A DNA stretch of 5,925 bases from Methylophilaceae bacterium (GTDB lineage: Bacteria > Pseudomonadota > Gammaproteobacteria > Burkholderiales > Methylophilaceae). The position numbers and the translations under genes are program-made. The stretch is taken from the NCBI GenBank assembly GCA_947379975.1, contig CANCPF010000077.1:1-5925 (forward strand), written 5' to 3'. Below are positions 5,891 to 5,925 of the stretch, piece by piece. The notes beneath the pieces are model-generated. The model did not search any database. It worked only from the letters and a program-made list of their open reading frames with translations, and was not told the origin of the DNA. Within the stretch, counting starts at the first letter, position 1; the number at the start of each line of letters is the position of its first letter.

Positions 5891-5925
5891 TAGTGTTGAC
5901 AATGGTTTATTTAATGCAGAAAGTC

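Noticed and set aside
5896..5924. Perfect TTGACA on the plus strand near the right edge
   Set aside because: No -10 hexamer appears at 16-18 bp spacing and it would fire away from all genes in the window.

Overview
The window is a compact bacterial sulfur-metabolism locus. Its centre is a three-gene operon on the plus strand: a serine O-acetyltransferase (EpsC type), a family 2A encapsulin shell protein (SrpI type), and a cysteine desulfurase with a long N-terminal cargo extension. This is the known family 2A 'sulfur encapsulin' arrangement. The moderate A+T content, protein flavour and gene types suggest a Gram-negative proteobacterium, possibly a betaproteobacterium of the Methylophilales kind. 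That taxonomic guess rests on impression only.

Layout. Positions 1-827 (minus) hold the 5' part of a periplasmic sulfate/thiosulfate-binding protein gene, cut by the window edge; its motifs look closer to CysP than to Sbp. Positions 828-1197 are an A+T-rich divergent control region. It holds repeated ATAGTT half-sites, a candidate promoter, a strong intrinsic terminator that lies before the operon's first gene, and a possible second promoter after that terminator. Positions 1198-5068 hold the epsC, encapsulin and cysteine desulfurase genes. Shell and cargo genes overlap by 14 nt. Positions 5069-5235 form a convergent intergenic segment with three inverted repeats, including a 32-bp perfect palindrome that reads as a terminator for the opposite strand. 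Positions 5236-5877 (minus) encode a 1-Cys (Prx6-type) peroxiredoxin.

How the genes could work together. The binding protein would deliver oxidised sulfur to an ABC importer encoded outside the window. EpsC makes O-acetylserine, the carbon skeleton for cysteine. The desulfurase takes sulfur from cysteine inside the encapsulin shell, and published work on family 2A systems connects this to sulfur starvation and to storage of elemental sulfur. The cysteine synthase and the importer's membrane and ATPase subunits are not in the window. The peroxiredoxin is convergent and its link to the system is only positional.

No tRNA, rRNA, CRISPR array, insertion sequence or clear horizontal-transfer boundary was seen.
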